DNA of 42,804 bases from Adiantum capillus-veneris (taxonomy: Eukaryota > Streptophyta > Polypodiopsida > Polypodiales > Pteridaceae). Below are positions 10,195 to 21,006 of the stretch, piece after piece. Position 1 is the first letter of the stretch. Every line of letters starts with the position of its first letter. Under the pieces are notes generated by a model, which ran no database searches, was not told the origin of the DNA, and was given only the letters and a program-made list of their open reading frames with translations. The position numbers and the translations under genes were made by a program. The stretch is from positions 156,301,592 to 156,344,395 of the forward strand of contig CM043943.1 of the NCBI GenBank assembly GCA_014529385.2, in the 5' to 3' direction.

Positions 10195-11601
10195 ATGCAA
10201 AATTTCATCACCAAAATTGAGATCATGAACTATCCATCTGTCATCCACAAATTTGACTACAAGTCCAAGTCTAGCAAGTGCGGATACAGACAAGAGATTC
10301 TTCTTGATCCCAGGTACATAAAGTGCCTCAACAAGTGTGAAGGAACTGCCATTTGCAGCAGTAAGCACAATCTTTCCAACTCTTTGAACCGGATAAGAGG
10401 CATTGTTGGCACAAGTGACTGAATTCCCATGAGGGACAGACTCGAGAGAGATAAACAATTCACGATGTGAGGTAATGTGCTTTGTAGCACCACTATCGAA
10501 ATACTACACATGTGAATCTGCAGCAACTGACAAGCATGCATCATGGACATCAGGATTGTAAGTGCACTCTGCGCTAAAAGCCCATTCTGCATCAACATCA
10601 GCAACAGAATCTCCTTTCACAGAAGACTCAACAATGGTTGCATTTGTAGTGGAACCAGCATTTGCAGTGGAACCACCCTCTTTCTTCTTAGCCTCTTTGG
10701 CCTTCAACTTAGGACACGACTTGATCAAGTGATCATTAGCTTTACAATAATGGCAACGCATCTTCTTTTTGCCCTTACCACCAGAATTTCTAGACGAATT
10801 GCTGCCAACATAAGCATTAGGAACATAAGTTTTGCCACTCGCATCAGAACCATAAGAAGTGGTCGCATTGCTGTTACCACCCTTTCTTTGAGAAGCAATA
10901 AAAGCATGTTCAACTCCACGCTGCCTAGTTCTTTTTTTTTTGGAAAGTGACTCTTGCAATAGCAATGTGCATAATGCATCAAACTTGACAACTTCACGAT
11001 TTCCTTGGGTCATCAGTCTCCAAGTACTAGCAAAAGTCTAGTAGGAATCTGGTAAGGTATCAAGAACAGTCTACACAAGGGAACTGTCTGAAATGACTTC
11101 ACCTGCATAAATAAGTTGCTCATTGATATCCTTGACACCAGCAAGGAAAGTGTCCATATCATCTTCCTCATGCATAATCTTCGACTCCAGCTCTTTACGC
11201 AGCAAAGAAATTTTAGCCTCATTGCGGCTTGCATAAAGACCTGCTAGAATATCCCAAGCCTCGTTTGCAGATTTTGTTGAACGAATGTGAGGAACAATGG
11301 TGCGCTTCACAGACAACACAATCAATGCATGAGCCTGTGCATCCTTTACATCCCAACGAGCTTGTTCTGTCGTAGGCAAAACAACTCTAATAGCAGAAAT
11401 CCTTGCAGCAAGACCTGCAACATCCTCAACGTCGCCTACATCCTCAGAACCAGGACGTACATCAATGCCCTGCACAATGTTCCAGACGCCCTTTGACAAA
11501 AGAACATGTTGCATCATATAAGCCCACATAGGGTAGTTGTCCCCATCCAACCTGTCCTCAACAGCAAACATCTTGAACACATCTGTGTTGTTGTCAGCCA
11601 T
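10195..11601 (-). pseudogene. copia gag-protease (element D), three TAG stops
   Basis: One frame runs from an ATG at 11601-11599 through gag, the zinc knuckle and the protease. It is interrupted only by TAG at 11073-11071, at about 11037 and at 10506-10504. The gag part has the D-G-D-N-Y-P-M-W signature of plant copia. The knuckle C-H-Y-C, H, C lies near 10711-10760. After the third stop comes Y-F-D-S-G-A-T-x-H, an intact-looking protease active site (Asp codon at 10497-10495), then L-Y-V-P-G-I-x-x-N-L-L-S-V. The frame shifts near 10190-10240. The two gag stops sit where related proteins have Gln, and the third where they have Trp. Confidence 0.85.
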
Positions 11602-11948
11602 GGTAAATGTTGTACCTGATGTGAAAACTGCCCGAAAATAGGAGAAACGGAGCGGGAACAACACGTGCTATATAGCACAAACCGTAGAAGACTATGAGAC
11701 ACCTGTTATGTAGAAAACAGCACTGACAGAAATTTTGCACAAAATGACAAAATAGCCAGTGCAGTACTACCTGTAGTGGAAACGGAGGCCGAAATGATCC
11801 CCTATCTAAAATCTGAGCAGGATGAGCTCTACGAGTAGTCCCGAAATTTTTGTCGACCTGCGAACACTTGCCAAAGCTCACTGAAATCGGAGAAAGTGCG
11901 CAGGCATGTGATGGAGCAGCTGGCGACTAAGCCCCAGAGGACGCACCT

Positions 11949-11960
11949 GCTCTAATACCG
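11949..11960 (-). other. copia primer-binding site (element D)
   Basis: On the minus strand CGGTATTAGAGC, two mismatches from the initiator tRNA-Met type site, two bases from the LTR end. Confidence 0.75.
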
Positions 11961-11962
11961 AT

Positions 11963-12175
11963 TGTTGGAATTAGGGTTGCAGAGAAACGCACACAGCTTG
12001 GAGAAGATGAAGGAAGCTCAAGGCACACAATAGAGAGTGTGTTACTTAGTATGCAATGGAAAGATAGATAGCCCTAGAGTGATGGGCGTATATACAATGC
12101 TCGGAGGAAAAAACCTCGTAAAGAGGGAAAAAATGCCCCGACGGTCCTAGTGTGTTCACACACATCACTACCACA
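11963..12175 (-). mobile_element. 5' LTR of copia element D
   Basis: On the minus strand it begins TGTGGTAGTG and ends TTCCAACA, 213 bp, followed by the primer site. A TATA-like GTATATACG lies near the middle. X sequence resumes immediately to the right at about 12176. The partner LTR is absent, so no target duplication can be checked. The outer border is set by the TG/CA rule and the return of X similarity. Confidence 0.65.
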
Positions 12176-14186
12176 TGTATATGGTAACATTTAACCTATG
12201 TCTGCACATACCTGAGTACGAGGAGTTAGGATACTAAATCCTTTCTTAATAAAATGTAAATTGCAAATGACACTACTTGTAAATTGCAATGTATTCCTTA
12301 TTGGTTATTCCAAATTCATCCAAAATTGACTAAACATCCCGTGCATGAAGTTGGTTCTCCTTTAAAAAAATTCCAAGATCCTTGGCAATGGTCTTACCAT
12401 AGCGCTTGTCATACGAGAGGCCAACCGATGTTTTTATGATTCGGTATGAGACCGTAAGGTACCAACAATTTGGTGAAAGTGCACATTTTCCTTGCATGCA
12501 ATGTCTCTCTCTCATTGCAAAACATTATGAATCGTTGCCAATTGCTTGGTGTAGCCATACAAGCCATGGGGTCCATCTCCAACATAGTTCACCAAGGAAG
12601 TTATATCCTTGAAAGGTGGAGTGGAGTTTGTGACAAGATGCTTAGGATACATTCTATCATCCAACCAAAAGTCCACATTTTTCATGCCCTGTGATGTGAG
12701 GTTCTCCTTTGGAGCTTTTGAAATGGTGTTTTTTTTCTTCCAAAGGGGCTCATACTCTCGTGAGAGCTCTCTTTGCATATGATATACATCTCTCCAGTTG
12801 TTTGGAGAAGTTCTTCATGGAGAAGCTATAAGAGTGGACTGAGACATGACTAATTGAAATTGTCTCTACAGAAGAAGGTGAGGGCAATGGAGGGAAGAAA
12901 TTTAATATTCGCGTGCGAGAGCACGCACGGGGAATGGGGAGGAGAAAGAGCTGAGAAAGCAGAGTTTAGTTTTCAAAAATGCTAAAGATTGAGATATTTG
13001 GCCTTGTAATGAAAAAGATATTGAATTTTTAGAAATTTTGTTTACAAAAAGGAAAATGAATTTCCCATTATCTCTCTCTAAGCTGACATGGCATTTCATA
13101 CAAGGCCCAAATTTGAGTCTAAACTTTTTCTAATGATATGCACGCATAGCAGGTGAGTTGAATAGAAGGGGTTATTTAGCCCCATTTTTTATACATTTTT
13201 AAAAGACAAAAAGAATATCAATCAAAGGGGACGTACAAAGATTGGACTAGAAAAGGATGTGGTATATTTATGAAAAATCAATAAATATATGGTTTTTAAA
13301 TTAGGCATGTGATGTGGAGGGCTTACATATGGAGAACCCCTTAAGTGCCCAAGCAAGCTAACAAAGAAACTTAGGCTATTGCACTATTGATTTCATGAAA
13401 AAATCTATATGGTTCGACCTTGTAGTTCACAACAATCTCTTGCTTGCTTCTTGCAAATAAAACAAATTTCAACTACAATTCTCTTTCGTAGGGATTGGTG
13501 ATCATGTAAGTAATATTCCAATCTAAATTTTTCTTTTGGTTGCATTGCAATATCAAAGGTTCAACTAAGGAGTATGCATCCTTCATGATGTTCAAATTGC
13601 AAAAGAAGACTTTCTAATATCATAGGTGAGTACCCCTCCATGTGCAAACTCCTTCATAAACTTACTTTAAACACTAGAGACTCAAACCTGGTTGGTTACG
13701 CTAGGATTTTTTCCCAACTAACGAAAAGTAAGGTGTATCTTTCCATGATTATTTTAGCATAAAAGAATAACACCACCTCCCACCACACAATCGTCTCATG
13801 ATTGTGTGTGTGGTATGACTGGTTTCTAGACTATAACATGCACAAATGGGAGTAATAATAAATACTCACAACAAGCAGTCCTATGAAGTATACACTAGAT
13901 TTTGTTTTCATCTGTGTTTAAAAGGAGAGGAATACTGCAAAAGAGGAATAGCGTGAAGTGGCAGGGGGTATTTTTCAACCCTTGCACACTTTCCTTGAAC
14001 CCAAAGAAATATAATTCTTTGATTCTTTAGCTCTTTAAAGCTTGCATTGATAATATAGTCCTCGGAAATCCTACTATAAGTTCAAACACAACGTCATTGT
14101 TTGTTGCACAAAAACACTGAACGTAGCATTTTTTAAATTTTTTCAAATCACACAATCACTTATTTGCTTACTTCTAAAATAGTAAT
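12176..14186 (-). mobile_element. X-family repeat, copy 3 (5' part)
   Basis: This minus-strand X copy covers the 5' non-coding region (14186 to about 12790), exon i and exon ii to about 12190. It is the right arm of the inverted repeat with copy 2. Its head (13490-14183) is also repeated directly at 29158-29863. At about 14187 it joins the 3' end of copy 4, so copies 4 and 3 are head to tail. Confidence 0.65.
12330..12778 (-). pseudogene. X-family protein, exons i-ii (copy 3)
   Basis: Exon i keeps the K-N-V-D-F-W-L-D, P-P-F-K-D-I-T-S and N-Y-V-G-D-G-P-H-G-L-Y-G blocks. A deletion then joins it to the exon ii segment Y-D-K-R-Y-G-K, followed by E-N-Q-L-H-A-R-D-V. The intervening exon i tail and intron present in the copy at 17100-17260 are missing. 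The copy is broken. Confidence 0.4.
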
Positions 14187-14188
14187 AC

Positions 14189-14612
14189 AAATCCAAGCAA
14201 AACCGATGTAGAGAAACATTAGTTTTTTTGTTATCTTATAAAATGCATGCATTGTGCATAAGTGCAGTCTAGAAAGTGGGATATTCAAAATGGGTCGAAA
14301 GTTAGGGTCGCAAAGATGCATGTCTGACTGTCCTGGATGTGAACCCCTCCCCATGCAATATAAGCAAGGGAGTTTGCTTGTTGCTCCTTTGGAAACGTTG
14401 TACATGCATTTCAAGGTCTTAGGTCTCCCGCTATGTGCCACTCCATTGTGTAGGATCCCATGCCCTCCTCATCTAGCTTCTTTCCACTTCTTTGTTTGCT
14501 TATAATATTTGGGATACTAGTTTGATGGAATACCCAACTCAATATATCAAAGTTCTCAGTTGGCACCTGGTAAGATAATTTTAAGCTTTTTGGAATGTGC
14601 ATTCTCAAGTAA
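14189..14612 (-). pseudogene. X-family protein, exon iv (copy 4)
   Basis: It matches 6630-7041 closely: E-N-F-D-I-L-S-W-V-F-H-Q-T-S-I-P, M-G-S-Y-T-M-E-W-H, then K-C-M-Y-N-V-S-K-G-A-T-S-K-L-P-C-L-Y-C-M with the Cys-x2-Cys pair. One frameshift lies near 14430. The exon is cut at about 14189, where the 5' region of copy 3 begins. Confidence 0.45.
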
Positions 14613-14635
14613 ATTGTGATGTTAATCGAGCTTCA

Positions 14636-14979
14636 ACATTATGTTTTTTTCCCTGTGAGTTGTTTAGTAAGCTCCTTCATGGTTTCCTTGTTGTCTTCAA
14701 CCTGCTAAACACATTGCATGGTAATTTGGTGCAAGGGCACATTTTCCTTGCATGCAATGTCTCTCTCTCATTGCAAAACATCATTTCTTGCAGCCAAACG
14801 CTTGGTGTGCCATACAAGCCATGGGGTCCATCTCCAACATAGTTCACCAAGGAAGTTATATCCTTGAAAGGTGGAGTGGAGTTTGTGACGAGATGCTTGG
14901 GATACATTCTGTCGTCCAACCAAAGGTCCACATTTTTCATGCCCTCTGATCTAGAATTCTCCTTCGAAGCTTTTGAAAT
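14636..14979 (-). repeat. X tandem unit 3, truncated
   Basis: Only exon i is present (K-N-V-D-L-W-L-D-D-R through the E-T-M-K-E-L-T region). Near 14650 it jumps into the intron that precedes exon iv, at an A-A-C-A-T-A-A-T-G-T-T-G-A-A-G-C stretch. Exon iv follows directly on the left. Confidence 0.5.
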
Positions 14980-16211
14980 GTTGTTTAGCTTCAACATAAT
15001 GTTCGCTCACCTTGAATGTTGCAAGAAGGAAAATGTTGTTCTCATATTTCACACTAAAGTTTCTTGGATCATCTGGTCCAATGCTTGCATCCAAAGCTAT
15101 GCTCATGAGTGTAATTGTGACTCGCTTAGCGTTCATCTCCTTTACAAGCTCGCACTCATCTAGCTTGATGACAAACTTAAGGACATCGTTGTACTCTTCG
15201 GGAGTAACATCAAACAACTGCACAATGTATGCTTGCAAACAGATCAAATCCTAAAAAATATTGTTATACTTGTCAATACCATTTCCTCCCCTTTCGGTGA
15301 TATGTACATCGAATCAACGTAAAAAGGACTACCCAAATTTTGAAGCACCTCTTCGTTAACTTCCTGTCTTGTTTTCTAAATAGATAAAGTGTTTGGAAGT
15401 AGGGTGTGCTTGATATGAATATTTTTGACCTATGTTTGCACAGATCTGAGTACAAGGCGTTAGGATACTAAGCCATTTCTTAATAAAATGAAATTTGCAA
15501 ATGACACCATATATTTGTCAATCGTAGTGTATCCCTTATTCGATATTCCAACTTCATTCAAAATTGATTGGACATCCCGTGCATGGAATTGGTTCTCCTT
15601 TAAAAGACTACCAAACTTTGTGGCAACGATCTTACCATAGCTCTTGTCATCCAAGAGACCAACAACATTTTTGTGATTCAATATGAGGCTGTAAGGTGCC
15701 AAGGAGGTTGTTGTTTTGCGGTCCACTTCCTTGTCGGAGCAAAGCAAAGCAAGGATAGATGCATAGATGCACTTATTTGATGGTTTGCAGTCTTCTCTTG
15801 ATTCCTCCCAAGACAACCTTCACGTCCTTGTCCCATAGCCTTCTTTCTCTTTGGCAAAGACCTAGCGTTGTTTTTTTCTCTGTGAGTTGTTGAGTAAGCT
15901 CCTTCATGGTTTCCTTGCTACCTTAAACCTGCTAAACACATTGCACAATAATCTAGTGCAAGGGCACATTTTCCTTGCATGCAATGTCTCTCTCTCTCTC
16001 ATTGCAAAACATAATTTCTTGCAGCCAACCGCTTGGTGTAGCCATACAAGCCATGGGGTCCATCTCCAACATAGTTCACCAAGGAAGTTATATCCTTGAA
16101 AGGTGGAGTGAAGTTTGTGACAAGATGCTTGGGATACATTTTTCCGTCCAACCAAAGGTCCACATTTTTCATGCCCTGTGATTTGAAATTCTCCTTCAAA
16201 GCTTTTGAAAT
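14980..16211 (-). repeat. X tandem unit 2 (exons i-iii)
   Basis: A unit of about 1.23 kb with the same exon order. The intron between exons i and ii is about 60 bases shorter than in unit 1. Exon iii (about 15370-15023) is open with V-T-P-E-E-Y and K-L-D-E-C-E-L-V-K and keeps a GTGAGC donor near 15008. Several frameshifts break exon i. It ends in the same chimeric intron/exon i junction as unit 1 (near 14980-15000), which shows that both units descend from one duplication. Confidence 0.55.
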
Positions 16212-17474
16212 GGTGTTTAGCTTCAACATAATGTTTGATCGCCTTGAAGGTTACAAGAAGAAAAATGTTGTTCTTAGATTGCACACTAAATTTTCTAGGA
16301 TCATCTGGTCCAATGCTTTCTTTCATGAGTGTGATTGTGACTCGTTCAACCTTCGCCTCCTTTACAAGCTCGCACTCATCTAGCTTGATGACAAACTTAA
16401 GGGCATAGTTGCACTCTTCGGGAGTAACTTCAAACAACTGCTCAATGTATGTTTGTAATGTGATCAAATCATAAAAAATATTCTTATACTTGTCATATAC
16501 CGTTTCCTCCCCTTTTGGTGATTGGTATGTCGAATCAATGTGGAAAGGACTACCCAGAGTTTGAAGCACCTCTTTGTTAACTTCCCATCTTGTTTTCTAG
16601 AATAGAGAAAATGTTTGGAAGTAGGGTGTGCTTGATGTAAATACTTTTAACCTGTGTCTGCACAGACCTAAGTACCAAGAGTTAGGATACTAAACCATTT
16701 TTTAGTAAAATGAAAACTGCAAATGACACCACACACTTGTAAATTGCAGCGTATTCCTTATTGAATTTTCCAGCTTCATCCAAGATTGATTGAACATCCT
16801 GTGCATGGAGTTGGTTCTCCTTTAAAAGACTTCCAAGCTGCTTAGCAATGATCTTACCAAAGTGTTTGTCATCCGCGAGGCCAAAAACTTTTTTGTGATT
16901 CAATATGAGGCCGTAAGGTGACACGGAGGTTGTTGTTTTGCGCTCCACTTCCTTGTCGGGGTGAAGCAAATGTCTGGGCATGTATATCAAACAAAAGAGA
17001 TATTTTTGAGAGGAATATAAACCTAGCAAGGATAGATGCATAGGTGACTTACTTGATGGCTTGCACTCGTTTCTTGATTCCTCTTGAACCAACCTTCAAG
17101 TGCTCGATGTCCCGCAGTCTTCTTTCTCTTTGGCAAAGATCCAACGTTGTTTTTTCTCTCTAAGTTGTTGAGTAATCTCCTTCATTGTTTCCTTGCTGCC
17201 TTCAACCTGTTGAACACATTGCACGACAATCTGGTGTAAGCGCACATTTTCCTTACATGCAATGTCTCTCTCATTGCAAAACATTACTTTTTACTTTCAA
17301 TTGCTTGTTGTAGCCATACAAGCCATGGGCTCCATCTCCCACCAAGGAAGTTGTATCCTTGAAAGGTGGAGTGGAGTTTGTTACAAGATACTTGGGATAC
17401 ATTCTACCGTCCAGCCAAAGGTCCACATTTTTCATGCTCTGTGATTTGAAATTCTCCTTCGAAGCTTTTGAAAT
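16212..17474 (-). repeat. X tandem unit 1 (exons i-iii)
   Basis: A unit of about 1.26 kb. Exon i (17450-17047) ends in a GTAAGT-type donor. Exon ii (about 16955-16700) carries L-L-K-E-N-Q-L-H-A-Q-D-V and L-D-E-A-G-K. Exon iii (about 16610-16250) begins K-T-R-W-E-V-N-K-E-V-L-Q and carries Y-Q-S-P-K-G-E-E, V-T-P-E-E-C and K-L-D-E-C-E-L-V-K. At the end of exon iii the usual GTGAGC donor is altered, and a piece of intron is fused to the start of exon i of the next unit. The exons are mostly open, which makes this the best template for the unknown X protein. Confidence 0.55.
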
Positions 17475-17540
17475 CGTGTTTTTTTTTCTTGCGGGGCTCA
17501 TACTCTCGTGAGAGCTCTGTGTGCATATGATATGCATCTC

Positions 17541-18314
17541 TCTAATTCTTTGTAGAAGTTCTTCATGGAGAAGCTATAAGAATGAACTGAGGCATGACTG
17601 ATTGAAAATGTCTCTACAGAAGAAGGTGAGGGCAATGGAGGGAAGAAATTCAATGTTTGCGTGCAAGAGCATGCACGGGGAATGGAGGGAGGAGGAAGAG
17701 CTGAGAAAGCAAAGTTTAGTTTTCAAAAGTGCAAAAGATTGAGATATTCATCATTGAATTCTTAGAGACTGTAGATAGGTAAGTGTTATTGTGACTAGTT
17801 TAGATTTTGAGTTTTCAATTAAACGTTCCTTGTAATGAAAAAGATATTTGAATTTTTGAAAATTTTGTATGAAAAAACAGAAAATGAATTTTCCATTATC
17901 TCTCTCTAAGCTGACATGGCATTTCTTACAAGGCCCAAATTTGAGTCCAAACTTTTCCTAATGATATGCACACATAGCAAGTGAGTTGAATAGAAGGGAT
18001 TATCTAGCCCCATTTTTTATAAATTTTTAAAAGACAAAAAGGGTATCAATCAAAGGGGACATAAACAAATTGAACTAGAAAAGGATTTGGTATATTTATG
18101 AAAAATCAATAAATACAAGGTTTTTTAATTAGGCCTATGATGTGGAGGGGTTACTTATGGTGAACCCCTCAATTGCCCAGGCAAGCTAACAAAGAAACCT
18201 AGGCTATTGAACTATTGCTTTCATGGAAAAAATCTATATGGTTCAACCTTGCAAGTCACAACAATCTCTTGCTTGCTTCTTGCAAATAAAACAAATTCAA
18301 TTGTAATTCTCTTT
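17541..18314 (-). other. X 5' non-coding region
   Basis: No coding signal. It is shared with 8030-8850 (inverted) and 12790-13480 (direct), including a conserved C-T-C-T-C-T-A-A-G-C-T-G-A-C-A-T-G-G word and an A/T-rich block. It is probably the promoter or leader side of X, judged only by its position upstream of exon i. Confidence 0.45.
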
Positions 18315-18599
18315 GAGGCTTTCCAATCAACGAGCAAAGAAAACCGAGTGAAGCCAATTTTTGAGCCAATTTCCAAGGTATATTGAAGAAAATAATCATG
18401 GCATGTTGGATTTGACCAGCACATCAACACAAAAGGGTCATAAATCTAAAATTAACACAAAGCAGCAGAAGCTTCAAAATCTCAAATCTCCTTACATGTT
18501 GAGGCCTTGAAAAAATCCCAATTCAACGAAGTACATATAAAGCAGTTAATTATGGATGCGTCAAATACTATTTTGTTAGTGAGCATGTCTAATCTCCAC

Positions 18600-19063
18600 T
18601 GTAAAATCACACATAGCCAAAGTTAGAAGCCCTCGAATGCAAGGATCATAAACATGGGCTGACATAGTCGGCCATCCTTCCACTCAATGTACACGATCAA
18701 AATGCACCCACATATCTTGCATGTTTCCTCCACGATGCATACAGTTAACCAAGTGCACCCCACTTCTAGGGCCCATCGTAGAGATTTTGAAAACATGAGG
18801 CTCTTGTTCAACACCCATTGACCAGGAAAAATAACGCTATGCAAGTAGGGATATCAACTCTTACGCTCGATGTTGCACTCGATGCTTGTTAGATAATGGA
18901 GTAGCGATATCAAGAAATCCAAAAAAACTCTTCTTTTCCCAAGGGAGTGTTTGGAGAAGAGCAAAGATCCATAAGCTTATCCATCACTATATCTTCAGAT
19001 GTTGACCTCTCCAATTGCTTAGCTGTTGTCAAAGGTTGAAGAGTTTCCCGTTCAATCAAAGCA
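18600..19063 (-). pseudogene. Unknown Y-encoded protein fragments (possible transposase)
   Basis: Two coding-like stretches lie on the minus strand. The first (19063-18916) is acidic and helical: T-A-K-Q-L-E-R-S-T-S-E-D-I and M-D-K-L-M-D-L-C. The second (18833-18600) reads S-T-M-G-P-R-S-G-V-H-L-V-N, then after one TGA stop W-P-T-M-S-A-H-V-Y-D-P and L-A-M-C-D-F. About 80 bases between them are out of frame. Both lie inside Y near its left end, where an element-encoded protein would be expected. I do not recognise the family. The conserved-looking Asp in C-D-F could be catalytic, but that is only a guess. Confidence 0.35.
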
Positions 19064-20060
19064 TCAAAAGATTACCTTGTCATTAATTCTACTTTTACCC
19101 ACATCTACAGGATGTTTGTGATAACCTAGATGAATTGTACACTAGTGACAATGTTTTTCTCTAATAGGATGCAGTAATATATGAATGCAGCACATGCACT
19201 GATGCATTCTAGCATTTGATGACAATGGACACGAACCAATTTTCCAAACTATAGACCAATCAATCCTTCTTGAGGGGCTCATGCCAATTGACCCCTTCAT
19301 TGAGTTTCATTGGGAAGCTTTGTCCTCAGGATATTGCTACAATCTACATTAATGTATCACAAGTGGTTGCACCTACTGAAGCATGCCACACATGTAAATA
19401 ATTCACTACTACAAGTCACAATTTCTATCCAAGAATGCCCATCAAATCGTTGTTCCATACCATTCATACTTGAGTTATCCAATTGTAATGGCATCTCAAA
19501 AGCAATGCTCCCCCATCTCTCAATGCTTCTCTCCCATTTCGCTTCGTGAAAAGCCCCGTCCACAACTAGAAGGTTTGCTAGAAAAATAAAGCCCGGCCCA
19601 ACTGAATGGACGTATTCACATACATGAGCCTCTAGGTAGCTGGCCATGCAATGGAATTTGGTCCTAGCGAGATTGAGCTCAAGTCCATGCCATCAAAAAG
19701 CATGACCCCTCCGTTGAGGCTGTACTATAGGGGTGACCACATGCACGACACATTGGTAGAGATCATAAACTTATTCTATGCATCTTGTTGGGTATCCACA
19801 ACCTCCCTTGCATTGTTGGAATCTGGGCCAGATCATGGGTGTTGACCGCTGGGTCAACAACACAACATAACTCAAGTTTTGTACCAAAGTCTTATCTTTT
19901 GCGAGTTATGAAATACTGCGGATTATGGCTATAAACGTCATTTGTAATGAGTAGTTATTCTAGTTTCAGAAGCCGGGGTGCAATGGCACTTCCAGATTGT
20001 AAATACAAAGCTATTTGACCCTTTCAACCCCATTTTTGGTTAAACCTAAGGTAGCCTTAG

Positions 20061-20067
20061 TATATAA
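20061..20067 (+). promoter_or_regulatory. TATA box of Z 5' LTR
   Basis: TATATAA in an A/T-poor setting 221 bases into the LTR. The same box lies at 25917-25923 in the 3' LTR. The Z transcript would start about 30 bases downstream. Confidence 0.55.
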
Positions 20068-20134
20068 GGTACCTAGGTCATTTTGTAAAGAGACTTTTAT
20101 CATAATCAAGTTTTAGCGCTACCGTCTACTGTGT

Positions 20135-20359
20135 GTGAGAGAAAAAGAGAGTGAGCGTGAGCTTCATCCTCTCGCTACGCCCGGCTCGCTCAACGCATTG
20201 GAGATCCGACTGCACCATTGCTGTAGGCTCGAGGAGAGCTACACGACAACACCAAGCATTCCACGCGAGACGAAGCGCACACGCCGACGCATCTACGAGC
20301 TATTTGTGGTCGTAAGTGTATCAAACGATGTTTGTTTTCTGCGTGCTAGTAGTCTATAG
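20135..20359 (+). other. Short open frame in Z leader (74 codons)
   Basis: An Arg/Glu-rich frame downstream of the TATA box, present in both LTRs (also 25991-26215) with three or four amino-acid changes. It would be an upstream reading frame on the Z RNA. It has no similarity I recognise and may be chance. Confidence 0.2.
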
Positions 20360-20796
20360 AATCGTGGAGACATAAGCTACGCATAGGTACTCATAAATTT
20401 CAGTTTCGGGCACTTTCAAAATTCTGCTCTGTCATCCTACGCGTTTTCCGCAGATGGGTTTTGAGTGAGGGTTTTGAGTGTAGAAGCTTAGGGACAGGTG
20501 TATCCTAGTGAGGGGATGGTGTTCCTTAAGTTTTGTACGAATCTGGCATGATTAGGTGAGTTACCTTCCGTATGTGTGTATGTGGCTAGGTGGTGTAGTT
20601 GAGAGCAGTGAGGTTCTTGATTGTGGTTTAGTTGACCTTCCAGAGTGTTGTATGTGTAAGATGGTCTCAGCCTGACAAGCTAAAAAGATTTCCTCCGTGT
20701 GCCTATCGTGTCATCTGTGTCCTCGATTGACATTATGTTGATCTAGGTAGTGTTTGCATGCACTTCATGGGTGTGTGAGTAGCTCCCCGTCCAACA

Positions 20797-20817
20797 TTGG
20801 CGCCGTTGTCGGCAACC
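20797..20817 (+). other. Gypsy-type primer-binding site of Z
   Basis: TTGGCGCCGTTGTCGG directly abuts the LTR end. This matches the site used by many plant Gypsy elements of the Tat/Athila group, usually assigned to tRNA-Asp; that assignment is from general knowledge. Confidence 0.8.
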
Positions 20818-21006
20818 ATTTAGTTCAATTTTGAAAAAAACATCGTTTGAGGCCTCAAAATTCATCCGCAAGTTAGGGGTGTCTAAAAGCGACAATTCGC
20901 GAGAATTGTGACGAAACGGTTGCGGTTTTGGACATAGTTTCGACTTTTCCCTAACCAAAGCACTTGAACACAGTGGACTAAGTCTACTTGAACCAAGCAA
21001 AAGCTC

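Larger units (their letters stand above)
9465..12175 (-). mobile_element. Truncated copia element D with one LTR
   Basis: On the minus strand it has an LTR (12175-11963), primer site (11960-11949), leader, gag-protease and integrase. It stops inside the integrase core at L-N-R-C-P-T-K, at the border with X copy 2. Reverse transcriptase, RNase H and the 3' LTR are missing. Its gag is unlike that of element A, so it is a different copia lineage. It sits at the centre of the X inverted repeat. Confidence 0.85.
14187..18314 (-). mobile_element. X-family repeat, copy 4, with internal tandem expansion
   Basis: This is the most complete X copy. Read on the minus strand: 5' non-coding sequence (18314-17541), two full tandem coding units and one truncated unit (about 17475-14640), then exon iv (14612-14189). 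Its extreme 5' end is separated from it by the 10.8-kb insertion Y and continues at 29158-29863. No X copy here is intact enough to encode a full protein. Confidence 0.6.
19840..20796 (+). repeat. 5' LTR of Z (957 bp)
   Basis: It starts TGTTGACC and ends GTCCAACA, and is nearly identical to 25696-26639. The extra 13 bases relative to the 3' LTR are one copy of a short direct repeat (GGGTTTTGAGTG) near 20460-20490. A TATA box lies at 20061-20067. The first bases form a small palindrome (TTGACCGCTGGGTCAA). Confidence 0.93.

Noticed and set aside
20135-20359. LTR open frame as an accessory gene of Z
   Set aside because: Its presence in both LTRs follows from LTR duplication and does not show coding function; kept only as a low-confidence feature.
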